Source of the DNA: VBCK01 sp036270655
Lineage (GTDB): Bacteria > Pseudomonadota > Gammaproteobacteria > Burkholderiales > Burkholderiaceae_F
DNA length: 64,000 nucleotides
Assembly (NCBI GenBank): GCA_036270655.1
Contig: DATBCD010000025.1
Coordinates: 1-64,000 of the forward strand
Direction: 5' to 3'
The translations under genes were made by a program, and so were the position numbers. Each line of letters begins with the position of its first letter. Within the stretch, counting starts at the first letter, position 1. Of the stretch, positions 9,437 to 18,315 are shown piece by piece. The notes under the pieces were generated by a model. That model was not told the origin of the DNA, did no database searches, and saw only the letters and a program-made list of their open reading frames with translations.

Positions 9437-10297
9437 ATGCTGCGAGCCATACTTAACATCGACCCGCTGATCCTCGCGACCTCGGTCGCGCTGCTGGCGG
9501 TCGCGCTGGCGCTGCTGGTGCGTCGGCGGATACTGCTCGCGCGAATCCAGCGCCAGCGCGCCGAGGAGCAGGCCGCCGACGCCGGCAACGGCGAAACCTC
9601 GGTGCTCCCGCTGGCTCACCTGGCCTCTGCCGTCGAAGTGCTCGATCTGGACGATCTGCTGGCCGGTGAGGAGGGGTCCGTGGTGGCGGCGGCACGCCGG
9701 CAGCTGGAGGAGCCGACCAACGTCAGCGCCGCCCCGGATACCTTCTTTCCGGTGGCGTCCGCGCCGGGTGGCCGGCCGACGGCCGCCGCCGTGCTGCAGA
9801 TGGCGGCAGCGGCGGCGCCGGCGGTTGCGGTCGCCGACCGCAGGGGCGGCGCCGCGGCGACGGCGGCGGACGACGCGCGCGCCGCGGCGGCCGATCGCGT
9901 GGTGCCGGTGCGGGAGCTGGCACTGGCATGGTTCGAGGCGCGCGGCTACCGCCCTTCCAACGCTTCGCAGGCGGTCCGGCCGATCGAGCTGGTGCTGCGG
10001 CACCGGCAGGATCCTGCCCGTGCGTACGCGTTTATCGTGGAGCAGGAAAAGGTCACGGCCGAGCGCGCCGCCGCGCTGGTCGACCACGCGCATTCGATCG
10101 GATTGACGCGGGTCCTGGTGGCCGCAGAAAAGGGCATCGACGCGGGCACCCGCCACCGCTTTCGTCGCCAGGGAGTGCGGCTGATGGATCAGGACGAGAT
10201 GCGCCGCGAGTTCGACAAGCTGGATTTGCGGGTGGCTGCCAAGATCATTGCCGTGGCGCGCAGCCGCGCCCGATTGCGCAAAGCGGCTACGAGCTAG
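9437..10297 (+). CDS. Membrane-anchored protein with possible restriction-endonuclease-like C-terminal domain
   Basis: A 286-residue protein I do not recognise. An N-terminal hydrophobic segment (about residues 8-26, LILATSVALLAVALALLV) is followed by an Arg-rich cytoplasmic edge and an Ala-rich low-complexity linker to about 150. The folded C-terminal domain contains a strand-like run ending VEQEK, then an LVDHAHSIGLTRVLVAAEKG stretch and a VRLMDQDEMRREF end. This layout loosely resembles Mrr-like PD-(D/E)xK domains, in which an ExK strand precedes a conserved helix; that is inference only. The ATG at 9437 directly precedes the membrane helix. It ends overlapping the convergent ubiK gene by 11 bp. 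Confidence 0.6.
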   Translation: MLRAILNIDPLILATSVALLAVALALLVRRRILLARIQRQRAEEQAADAGNGETSVLPLAHLASAVEVLDLDDLLAGEEGSVVAAARRQLEEPTNVSAAPDTFFPVASAPGGRPTAAAVLQMAAAAAPAVAVADRRGGAAATAADDARAAAADRVVPVRELALAWFEARGYRPSNASQAVRPIELVLRHRQDPARAYAFIVEQEKVTAERAAALVDHAHSIGLTRVLVAAEKGIDAGTRHRFRRQGVRLMDQDEMRREFDKLDLRVAAKIIAVARSRARLRKAATS

Positions 10298-10529
10298 GGC
10301 CGCGCGCCTCCAGCTGCGCCACCCGCGCTTCGAGCGCCTCCAGCTTTTCCCGGGTGCGGGCCAGCACCTGCCGCTGCAGTTCGAATTCTTCCTGCGTCAC
10401 CAGTTCCATCCGCGCGAACTGCTGCATCAGCAGCGCCTTCAGATTCTTCTGGATGTCGGCCGCCGGCGTCGATGCGAACAACGCTGCCAGCCGCTGCTGC
10501 AGATCGTCTAGGAAGGCGGAGGTCTGCAT
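10287..10529 (-). CDS. ubiK: Ubiquinone biosynthesis accessory factor UbiK (BMFP/YqiC family)
   Basis: An 80-residue protein of the YqiC/UbiK family, which helps the Ubi metabolon under aerobic conditions and has membrane-fusogenic activity in vitro. It opens with a helix (FLDDLQQRLAALF). The C-terminal coiled coil carries the family's pattern LVTQEEFELQRQVLARTREKL, followed by LEARVAQLE. The start is placed at 10529 (MQTSAF); another ATG five codons upstream at 10544 is also possible. It reads away from the ammonium transporter gene, and its 3' end overlaps the convergent membrane protein gene. Confidence 0.88.
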   Translation of the reverse strand: MQTSAFLDDLQQRLAALFASTPAADIQKNLKALLMQQFARMELVTQEEFELQRQVLARTREKLEALEARVAQLEARGPSS

Positions 10530-10918
10530 GGTCAATCCGTTCAAAGCTGCTGCAACACGCGGTCAGTCTAACAGCCCGGCTCCAGCTCCTGCCCGTGGCG
10601 GGGCCCCCGGCCGATTTCGGGCGCATTGCGCCCCTGCGACGCCCCGAAACGGGGCGCAAATGACCGTACCCTGACCGAACTTGGTGCCGGGCGGCCGTCG
10701 GAAGCCCGATCCATCGTCGAAAACGACAATGGTTCAATTCTTGCAGCGCGTTCCTGCGCCGGGCAACGACAGGGGTGGTGTTGTCCCGTGCTGGGGGCGA
10801 TCGAACAACCTCGCTGACAAGTCGATCGCCGGGTCGAACGCGGAACGCCGATCCAGGCGCGCGTCCCCCGAGCTTCTCGCGGCGGACGCCAGCGGACGGT
10901 CGGACGAGGGAGAACGAC
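10530..10918. other. Intergenic region upstream of the first ammonium transporter
   Basis: 389 bp between divergent genes. It holds two GC-rich palindromes: GGGCGCA-T-TGCGCCC at 10619-10633 and CGCCCCG-AAA-CGGGGCG at 10640-10656. Further downstream is a weak sigma-54-like element at 10730. The palindromes could be operators for ubiK or the transporter; neither has the GCAC-N7-GTGC spacing of an NtrC site. I see no gene here. Confidence 0.5.
10730..10745 (+). promoter_or_regulatory. Possible weak sigma-54 promoter of the first amt gene
   Basis: The element has the essential GG (10731-10732) and GC (10743-10744) with ten bases between them, and the TTGCA -12 block. The -24 block is TGGTTCA, three mismatches from TGGCACG. 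It lies about 170 bp before the transporter start. On its own it would be unconvincing; it is listed because the neighbouring glnK and barrel genes have clear sites. Confidence 0.35.
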
Positions 10919-12448
10919 ATGCATCGAAGTCACGCCTTCATGGGAATTGTCCTGATCACTGCCTTGAACCTGCTTGCGTTGCAGCCTGCCACTGCTCAGA
11001 ACCAGGCCCCCGCGGCCAAGCCCGCGGTGGCCTCCACCGCCGCGCCACCGGGTCCGTTGGCACAGGCCGCGCCGGCGCCCGCCACCACGCCGCCGGCGGC
11101 TGCAGCACCCGCCGCCGCGGCCCCGGCCGCGCCGACCGGAACGTTTGTCGCGGCTCCGGCCTGGCTCAATTCCGGCAACAACGCCTGGCAACTCGCGGCG
11201 GCGACCTTCGTCGCTCTACAGAGCATCCCCGGCCTGATGATCCTCTACGCGGGGCTGGTCAAGAGGAAGTGGGCGATCAACAGCGCCTTCATGGTGATGT
11301 ACGCCTTCGCCTCGGTGCTGGTGGTCTGGGTGCTGTGGGCCTACAACATGTCGTTCGGGCCCAAGTGGTTTGCGTTCCTCGGCCAGCCGGGCCCGGCCAT
11401 CGCGGCGGGGTTCGAGCTGGGACAGGCGACCGTACCGGAGGCCGCCTCTGGCATGCCTGAGCTGACGTTCCCGATGGCCACGATGACCTACTTCCAGTTC
11501 GTGTTCGCCGCCATCACGGTCATCATCCTGGGAGGATCGGTGCTCGGGCGCATGAGTTTCAAGGCGTGGGTGATCTTCGTCCCGCTGTGGATGACGTTCA
11601 TTTACACGATCGGCTGTTTCAGCATCTGGGGCGGCGGATGGCTCGCCGCCGCCGGGGCGGTGGACTTCTCGGGCGGCTACGTGATTCATCTGGCGGCAGG
11701 CGTTTCGGGCTTCGTCGCCGCGGCGGTGGTCGGGCCGCGTCTTCAGCAGGATCGCGATCACTTTCCGCCGAACAACCTGCTGGTCGCCCTGACCGGCGCC
11801 GGCATTCTGTGGCTCGGGTGGAACGGATTCAACGGGGGCGATCCGTATTTCGCGAACGCGAACGCGGCGGGGGCCGTACTGAACACCAACATCGCGACGG
11901 CGGTCGCCTTGATGATGTGGACCGCGATGGACTCGATGGCGTACAACAAGCCCTCGATCGTCGGCGCCATCAACGGCATGATCGCAGGGCTGGTCGGGAT
12001 CACGCCGGCCGCCGGTTACGTCAACGGCTGGGGGGCCATTGTCATCGGCCTTTGCGCCGGCGTCATCCCGTGGTTCGCGATGAACAAGCTGCAGAAGACG
12101 GCGTTGATGTCCAAGGTAGACGATACGCTGGGCGTACTGTCCACCCATGGCGTGGCCGGCCTGATGGGCGGCTTGCTGACGGGCGTGCTGGCCGATCCGA
12201 ACATGCTCGTCTACCTCGGCACCGGGTCGAACGCGCCGGGCGTCTCCACCACCGGGTGGTTCTATGGCAACTTCAAGCAGTTCGCCCTGCAGGCCGAAGC
12301 GGCCGCTTTCATTATCGTGCTGAACGCCATCGGCACCTTCGTAATCCTGAAGGTGATGTCGTTATTCATCTCGCTGCGCATGGTGGACGGCACGCTGCAG
12401 ACCGGCGACAACGCGGTACACGGCGAGGAGGCGTACGCGCCCGTCTGA
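10919..12448 (+). CDS. amt: Ammonium transporter (Amt family), copy 1
   Basis: Inner-membrane ammonium channel. Of 509 residues, the first 31 form a signal peptide ending ATAQ. An Ala/Pro-rich stretch follows to about residue 75, then the eleven-helix Amt core. The twin pore histidines are H257 (YVIHLAAG) and H410 (LSTHGVAG). The sequence differs clearly from the second copy at 13557: it has YVIHLAAGVSGFVAAAVVG rather than TVVHINSGVAGLVGA and lacks an adjacent PII gene upstream, so it is a separate subfamily rather than a recent duplicate. The start is the ATG after GAGGGAGAACGAC. A small secreted protein gene follows after 8 bp. Confidence 0.93.
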   Translation: MHRSHAFMGIVLITALNLLALQPATAQNQAPAAKPAVASTAAPPGPLAQAAPAPATTPPAAAAPAAAAPAAPTGTFVAAPAWLNSGNNAWQLAAATFVALQSIPGLMILYAGLVKRKWAINSAFMVMYAFASVLVVWVLWAYNMSFGPKWFAFLGQPGPAIAAGFELGQATVPEAASGMPELTFPMATMTYFQFVFAAITVIILGGSVLGRMSFKAWVIFVPLWMTFIYTIGCFSIWGGGWLAAAGAVDFSGGYVIHLAAGVSGFVAAAVVGPRLQQDRDHFPPNNLLVALTGAGILWLGWNGFNGGDPYFANANAAGAVLNTNIATAVALMMWTAMDSMAYNKPSIVGAINGMIAGLVGITPAAGYVNGWGAIVIGLCAGVIPWFAMNKLQKTALMSKVDDTLGVLSTHGVAGLMGGLLTGVLADPNMLVYLGTGSNAPGVSTTGWFYGNFKQFALQAEAAAFIIVLNAIGTFVILKVMSLFISLRMVDGTLQTGDNAVHGEEAYAPV

Positions 12449-12456
12449 CCCCGCGC

Positions 12457-12780
12457 ATGTGGCCGTTCGCCCTCGTCGTTCTCGTCTCGGCGGCTGCCGC
12501 TGGCCAGGATCAGGCCGGCGGCGGGCCGTCGACGCTCCGCTGCACCAACCCCTTCAGCGGGGCGACGTGGGACGTGGCGATCGACCCGAAGAGGCGGACG
12601 GCCGATTCGTTTCCCGCCGACATCACGGACCGGGCAATCGAATGGCGCGACCTCGCCCGCGGTGGGCGCTATCAGTTCAATCGCGCCTCCGGCGAGCTCA
12701 CCGTCGTCTATGCCTCGAGCACCGGGGGCTTTTTCCTCAGGGACAAATGCCGGTTCGTGGGGGCGGCGAAGACTGGCTAG
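12457..12780 (+). CDS. Small secreted protein of unknown function
   Basis: A 107-residue protein I do not recognise. It starts MWPFALVVLVSAAAAG, a short signal peptide, and the mature part is about 90 residues with two cysteines (in RCTNPF and DKCRF) that could form a disulphide in the periplasm. The rest is mixed polar sequence with an acidic/aromatic middle. It starts 8 bp after the first amt stop, so cotranscription is likely and a role near ammonium uptake is possible, but nothing in the sequence shows a function. A 7-bp stem-loop follows its stop. Confidence 0.6.
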   Translation: MWPFALVVLVSAAAAGQDQAGGGPSTLRCTNPFSGATWDVAIDPKRRTADSFPADITDRAIEWRDLARGGRYQFNRASGELTVVYASSTGGFFLRDKCRFVGAAKTG

Positions 12781-13183
12781 GCTGAAGCCTGCGACTTGTG
12801 CAGGCTGACCATCGGGGCTCGGCCAGCTCGTGCGACCGTGCCCGGCAGACCCTCCCGGTACGGCTTAAGCCCGCGCGCGGCACTGCCGTGCACCAAAAGC
12901 GAGCATGCCAGCCACCGGCCTGGCGCATCAGGGCGGACGGCGCCGACCGGCGCCCCGGCGCGGCGCGCCAGGCGCGTCCGGCGCCCGCTGCGATCAAACG
13001 CGATTAGCGAAGCGTTTCAACCGCTTAGCCCGCCAATGCGGGGGTGCGGTCGCGTGCGCGGCGGCAGCGGCAGAAATTCATTGGCACGCAAGTTGCTCAC
13101 GAGCACCCGGGCACGCTTACGTCAATGTCACGGAGGGTTTCGTTCATGAGGCAGTCGATCAACGCATCCACGGTGAGGACGCT
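12781..13183. other. Intergenic region upstream of glnK
   Basis: 403 bp with no convincing gene. A perfect hairpin AGCCTGC/GCAGGCT at 12785-12805 follows the previous stop and may end or stabilise the amt transcript, although it lacks a T-run. A TGCACCA half-site, as in NtrC boxes, lies at 12889-12895 without a good partner. The sigma-54 promoter at 13082 is the clearest signal. Confidence 0.5.
13082..13097 (+). promoter_or_regulatory. Sigma-54 (RpoN) promoter of glnK-amtB
   Basis: TGGCACG-CAAG-TTGCT matches every fixed position of the sigma-54 consensus TGGCACG-N4-TTGCW, with GG and GC separated by ten bases. It lies 87 bp before the glnK start. GlnK-AmtB operons are classically NtrC/RpoN controlled under nitrogen limitation, so site and context agree. 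Confidence 0.88.
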
Positions 13184-13522
13184 ATGAAACTCATCACTGC
13201 AATCATCAAGCCGTTCAAGTTGGACGAGGTTCGCGAAGCGCTGTCCGCCGTCGGAGTTCAGGGCGTCACGGTCACCGAGGTCAAAGGGTTCGGGCGGCAG
13301 AAAGGACACACGGAGCTGTATCGAGGCGCCGAATACGTCGTGGACTTCCTGCCGAAAGTGAAGGTCGAGGCCGCTGTTGATGAGGAAATCCTCGAGCGTG
13401 CGCTCGAGGCGATCGAGAACTCGGCCCGCACCGGCAAAATCGGCGACGGCAAGATTTTCGTCTACGACCTGGAGCAGGTCGTGCGCATCCGAACCGGCGA
13501 GACCGGCAAAGACGCGCTGTAA
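13184..13522 (+). CDS. glnK: PII nitrogen regulatory protein GlnK
   Basis: A 112-residue PII signal protein that reads 2-oxoglutarate, ATP/ADP and, through uridylylation, glutamine. The trimer plugs AmtB when ammonium is plentiful. The start MKLITAIIKPFKLDEVREAL is canonical, and the T-loop has the uridylylated tyrosine at Y51 (RGAEYVVDF). The B-loop region (ENSARTGKIGDGKIFVYDLE) and C-terminal RIRTGE are intact. It is named glnK rather than glnB because amtB starts 34 bp downstream and a perfect sigma-54 promoter precedes it. The preceding frame is open for about 90 codons but does not resemble PII, so the ATG at 13184 is the start. Confidence 0.95.
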   Translation: MKLITAIIKPFKLDEVREALSAVGVQGVTVTEVKGFGRQKGHTELYRGAEYVVDFLPKVKVEAAVDEEILERALEAIENSARTGKIGDGKIFVYDLEQVVRIRTGETGKDAL

Positions 13523-13556
13523 ACCAATCCAACAATATATGAGGAAGGGGTCCCTG

Positions 13557-15080
<1,524 letters not shown>

Positions 15081-15094
15081 TCGATGAGCGCGGA

Positions 15095-15158
15095 GGCGGC
15101 GTATCCAACTGCGCCGTCTTCTTTCAAGGGCTCCTTCCTTCGGGGGCCCGGTTTTTTT
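15095..15158 (+). terminator. Double-hairpin intrinsic terminator after amtB
   Basis: The first hairpin pairs 15095-15101 with 15112-15118. The second pairs GGGCTCC (15128-15134) with GGGGCCC (15143-15149) and is followed by seven T. The same two-hairpin layout follows the downstream barrel gene. Confidence 0.8.
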
Positions 15159-15243
15159 CCGCTCGAACAAGGTCCGAGTCTCACGGGCGGATCGCAGTCA
15201 TGAAACCAGCAAGGTTTCGTGCCGCACTCGGACGGGGAGCGGC

Positions 15244-15258
15244 GCACTAAGAACGTGC
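15244..15258 (+). promoter_or_regulatory. Candidate NtrC-binding palindrome
   Basis: GCAC-TAAGAAC-GTGC has the half-sites and seven-base spacing of the NtrC consensus (TGCAC-Y-N4-TR-GTGCA). It lies about 110 bp upstream of the sigma-54 -24 element, a normal enhancer distance. Only one such site was seen; NtrC enhancers often come in pairs. Confidence 0.55.
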
Positions 15259-15355
15259 AGAACGGCCGAATCAGCAAACCGGCGTGGGAGAGGCAGCATC
15301 GATCTGGCGCACTGGAAGGCGGAACGATGCCGCGCAATGCACCACGCCTTAACAG

Positions 15356-15371
15356 TGGCATGGCACTTGCT
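15356..15371 (+). promoter_or_regulatory. Sigma-54 promoter of the outer-membrane barrel gene
   Basis: TGGCATG-GCAC-TTGCT differs from TGGCACG-N4-TTGCW at one position, with correct GG-N10-GC spacing. It lies 54 bp before the barrel gene's ATG at 15425. Together with the upstream palindrome it suggests nitrogen-limited expression. Confidence 0.75.
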
Positions 15372-15424
15372 TGAAGAGATCCGCAGTTTTGATGGCTTAA
15401 AACCAGAATGGGGGGAACTTTTCG

Positions 15425-16663
15425 ATGAAACGAACCGTCACCTTTGCTGCAGCCCTGACGTTCGCGTGCCTCGATGTCGGCAGTGTGCCGGCATGGGGGC
15501 AGGCGACTCCACCGGCGCCCGCACCGGCCCCAGCCCCCGCAGCTGCGCCTGCGGAGGCCGCGCCCCCGGCGTCGCCCGTGTCGATGCCGTCGATGAGCGC
15601 AACGCTGTCGGCCAACGTCAAGCCGATGAAGGTCGACGCGGGCCCGCTGGGCGACGTCTATGTCACCGGCGTGCTGAGCGTGATGGGGCAGTACGAGAGC
15701 AACTTCGTGGGCAGCGGCTTGTTCTCGGATGAGCACCGCTGGATGGCCGACCTGACCAATGGGCAGGTCGTCGTGCAGAAGGTCGACGGGCCGATCCAGT
15801 TCTACGCCCAGGGCGGCGCCTATTCGCTCCCGGACCTCGGGTTTCCGTACCTGCGGGCCGGCAGCACCACGTCCAACGAGTTCGGCGGCCTGCCGGTGTG
15901 GTTTCTGAAGTACGCCCCTAACGACTCGTTGTCTGTGCAGGCCGGCAACCTGCCGACGCTGATCGGAGCCGAATACGCGTTTTCGTTCCAGAACGTGAAC
16001 ATTGAGCGCGGGCTGATCTGGAATCAGGAGAACATCATCGCCCGGGGGGTGCAGGTCAACTACACGAGGGGCCCGCTGGCGCTGTCGTTCGCCTGGACCG
16101 ACGGCTTCTTCTCGAACCGCTACAGCTGGCTGAGCGGCTCGGCGACCTACACGATCGACGGCTCCAACTCGGTCACGTTCGACGGGGGTGGCAGCATCAA
16201 CACGGAAACGGTCTCCAGCTATGCAACCCCGCTGCTGCAGAACAACTCGACGATTTACAACCTCTACTTTTCGCACACGTCCGGGCCGTTCACCATCATC
16301 CCGACCTTGCAATACACGACCGTTCCGTCGGACACGAGCATCGGCACGACGAAGGATTTGAACACGTTCGGCGGGGGCCTGTACGGCATCTATACGATGG
16401 ACGGTGGCTACAGCGTGGCCGGCCGCGTCGAATACATCTCCACGAACGGCGACAAGACCGATAGTTCCTCGTTGTTGTACGGCGGTGGCAGCGACGCCTG
16501 GTCGTTGACGATCACTCCGACCTGGCAGAACAAGTTTTTCTTTGCCCGCGCCGAGTTCTCGTACGTGAAGATCTCCAGCGGGACCCCCGGCGCCATGCTC
16601 GGGCCGACGCTCTCGAGCGACAGCATGACGCGGGTGATGGTTGAGACCGGGATCATTTTCTGA
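15425..16663 (+). CDS. Outer-membrane beta-barrel (porin-like) protein in the nitrogen block
   Basis: A 412-residue outer-membrane protein resembling the porin-like BBP2-type barrels by overall pattern; the family name is my judgement. A signal peptide (MKRTVTFAAALTFACLDVGSVPAWGQ) is followed by a Pro/Ala tether to about 55. Alternating-hydrophobicity strands then run to a C-terminal Phe (VMVETGIIF), the BAM recognition ending. Aromatic girdles such as RGLIWNQENIIARG and FFFARAEFSYV are visible. It follows amtB by 344 bp with its own sigma-54 promoter, so it probably carries a nitrogen compound across the outer membrane. The solute cannot be read from the sequence. Confidence 0.75.
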   Translation: MKRTVTFAAALTFACLDVGSVPAWGQATPPAPAPAPAPAAAPAEAAPPASPVSMPSMSATLSANVKPMKVDAGPLGDVYVTGVLSVMGQYESNFVGSGLFSDEHRWMADLTNGQVVVQKVDGPIQFYAQGGAYSLPDLGFPYLRAGSTTSNEFGGLPVWFLKYAPNDSLSVQAGNLPTLIGAEYAFSFQNVNIERGLIWNQENIIARGVQVNYTRGPLALSFAWTDGFFSNRYSWLSGSATYTIDGSNSVTFDGGGSINTETVSSYATPLLQNNSTIYNLYFSHTSGPFTIIPTLQYTTVPSDTSIGTTKDLNTFGGGLYGIYTMDGGYSVAGRVEYISTNGDKTDSSSLLYGGGSDAWSLTITPTWQNKFFFARAEFSYVKISSGTPGAMLGPTLSSDSMTRVMVETGIIF

Positions 16664-16700
16664 TGGTGCGCGCGCATCTCGGATGAACGGTTGAGCGCGG

Positions 16701-16762
16701 GGCGGCGTACCCGACGACGCCGCCTTATTCCCTTCAGGGCCCCGTGTGGGCCCTCTTTTTTT
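16701..16762 (+). terminator. Double-hairpin intrinsic terminator after the barrel gene
   Basis: A perfect 8-bp hairpin GGCGGCGT/ACGCCGCC (16701-16708 with 16717-16724) is followed by AGGGCCC/GGGCCCT (16736-16742 with 16748-16754) and seven T. The layout and flanking bases closely resemble the terminator after amtB. Confidence 0.85.
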
Positions 16763-16835
16763 GACCTTACATGCTGCGCCGCAGCATCAACGGTCCATTC
16801 GATACAATGACCAACCGCAGCCGAAGGGCCTTGCC

Positions 16836-18299
16836 ATGCAGCCGTCCAGCGTTCCCGTTCTGGCCACCGCAGCCGGTCCGATTTTGGAGTTCGAGCGGCG
16901 CATCCTGGACTCGATGACCGACATCGAGCACTGGTTTCGCCAGAACTGGCAGGAGCACACGCCGCCGTTCTACGGCTCGGTCGACCTGAGGAATGCGGGA
17001 TTCAAGCTGGCGCCGGTCGACATGAATCTGTTTCCCGGGGGCTTCAACAACCTGTCCGAGGACGATCTGCCGTGCGCAGTGCAGGCCGCCCAGGTCGCGA
17101 TTGAGCGCAACTGCCCGGACGCGCGCAAGCTGCTGCTGATTCCCGAGCGGCATACGCGCAACGTGTTCTACCTGCAAAACGTGGCGCGGCTGGTCCGCCT
17201 GCTGGCGGCGCCGGGCCTGGAAGTGCGGATCGGGACGCTGGCACCCGAGGTGACCCGGCCGTCGGTGATTGCGCTGCCCGGCGGCGAGCGGCTGACCGTG
17301 GAACCGGTGCGCCGCTACGGCAGCCGGGTCGGACTGGACGAGTTCGATCCGTGCATCGTGTTGCTGAACAACGACCTGTCGGCCGGAATTCCGCCCGAGC
17401 TGCTCGACCTGGACCCGGCGCAGACGCTGTTGCCGCCGCTGCACGCCGGCTGGGCCGTGCGGCGCAAATCGAACTATTTCCGATGTTATGACGAGGTCGC
17501 CGAGCAGTTCGCGCGGCTGATCGGCGTGGATCCGTGGACGATCAATCCGCTGTTTGCGCGTTGCGGAATGATCGATTTTCGCGAAAAGGTCGGCGAGGAA
17601 TGCCTGGCCGACAACGTGAACCGTTTGCTGTCCGAGATCCAGGCGCGTTACCGCGAGCGCCATATTCAACAAAAACCGTTCGTGATCGTGAAAGCCGACG
17701 CCGGAACCTACGGGATGGGGATCATGACGGTGCGCGATGCCTCGGACGTGATCGGCCTGAATCGCAAGCAGCGCAACAAGATGGCCGTGGTGAAGGAGGG
17801 GCTGGAAGTCAGCGACGTGATCATCCAGGAGGGCGTGCCCACCTACGAGACGATCGACCAGGCGGTGGCCGAGCCGGTCGTGTACATGATCGATCGCTAT
17901 GTGATCGGCGGCTTTTACCGCGTGCACCGGCAGCGCGGCATTGACGAGAATTTGAACGCGCCCGGGATGGAATTCGCTCCGCTGGCATTCCCCAATCCCT
18001 GCAATCTGCCCAACCTGCAGGCCGAGCCGGGCTCCAGCGCTCAGAACCGCTTCTACTGCTATGGCGTGATGGGGCGCCTGGCGCTGCTGGCGGCTTCGAT
18101 CGAGCTCGAACGCACCGTCGATGCCGTTGCAGCGTCGACCCTCTCCCCCGGCCCCTCTCCCACTGGCGTGGGAGAGGGGAGCAATGGCGCTTCCTCCCGT
18201 GTTCCGCTGGCCAGCCCAGCCCCCTCGTTGTCTTCCTCTCGCTCTTCCGGCCAAGGGCCGGAAGAGGGGCCGGGGGAGAGGGCGCGAGCGGTTCCGTGA
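16836..18299 (+). CDS. gshA: Glutamate-cysteine ligase (proteobacterial ATP-grasp-like type) with repeat-derived tail
   Basis: First step of glutathione synthesis, joining glutamate and cysteine with ATP. It is the proteobacterial type found in betaproteobacteria and Acidithiobacillus, unrelated in sequence to E. coli GshA. Markers are PVDMNLFPGGFNNL, VKADAGTYGMGIMTV and YVIGGFYRVH. The start is MQPSSVPV at 16836. The recognisable protein ends at about residue 434 (SIELERTVDAVAAS). The last roughly 53 residues are encoded by an inserted pair of palindromic repeats, giving a Ser/Pro/Gly-rich low-complexity tail. The native stop has been displaced to 18297, 17 bp before gshB. Activity is probably retained, but that is inference. 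Confidence 0.92.
   Translation: MQPSSVPVLATAAGPILEFERRILDSMTDIEHWFRQNWQEHTPPFYGSVDLRNAGFKLAPVDMNLFPGGFNNLSEDDLPCAVQAAQVAIERNCPDARKLLLIPERHTRNVFYLQNVARLVRLLAAPGLEVRIGTLAPEVTRPSVIALPGGERLTVEPVRRYGSRVGLDEFDPCIVLLNNDLSAGIPPELLDLDPAQTLLPPLHAGWAVRRKSNYFRCYDEVAEQFARLIGVDPWTINPLFARCGMIDFREKVGEECLADNVNRLLSEIQARYRERHIQQKPFVIVKADAGTYGMGIMTVRDASDVIGLNRKQRNKMAVVKEGLEVSDVIIQEGVPTYETIDQAVAEPVVYMIDRYVIGGFYRVHRQRGIDENLNAPGMEFAPLAFPNPCNLPNLQAEPGSSAQNRFYCYGVMGRLALLAASIELERTVDAVAASTLSPGPSPTGVGEGSNGASSRVPLASPAPSLSSSRSSGQGPEEGPGERARAVP
18139..18282. repeat. REPIN-like inverted pair of REP palindromes inside gshA
   Basis: 144 bp bounded by perfect 17-bp inverted repeats (18139-18155 and 18266-18282). Inside each end is a hairpin: a 12-bp stem with a 4-base loop at 18152-18179 and an 11-bp stem with a 3-base loop at 18242-18266. 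The spacer between them is not similar to the other copies. This head-to-head pair is the arrangement called REPIN, mobilised elsewhere by a RAYT transposase; no RAYT gene is in this window. Confidence 0.8.
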
Positions 18300-18315
18300 T
18301 GCGCCAGGCGCTCGC

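Larger units (their letters stand above)
15081..15424. other. Intergenic region between amtB and the outer-membrane barrel gene
   Basis: 344 bp holding a double-hairpin terminator at 15095-15158, a GCAC-N7-GTGC palindrome at 15244, and a sigma-54 promoter at 15356. No open frame looks like a gene. Together these make the barrel a separate, Ntr-type transcription unit rather than read-through from amtB. Confidence 0.6.

Noticed and set aside
11030..11145. Short tandem repeat or CRISPR-like pattern
   Set aside because: The GC-rich repetition encodes the Ala/Pro tether of the transporter; there are no regular spacers. The same holds for 13680-13750 and 51400-51700.
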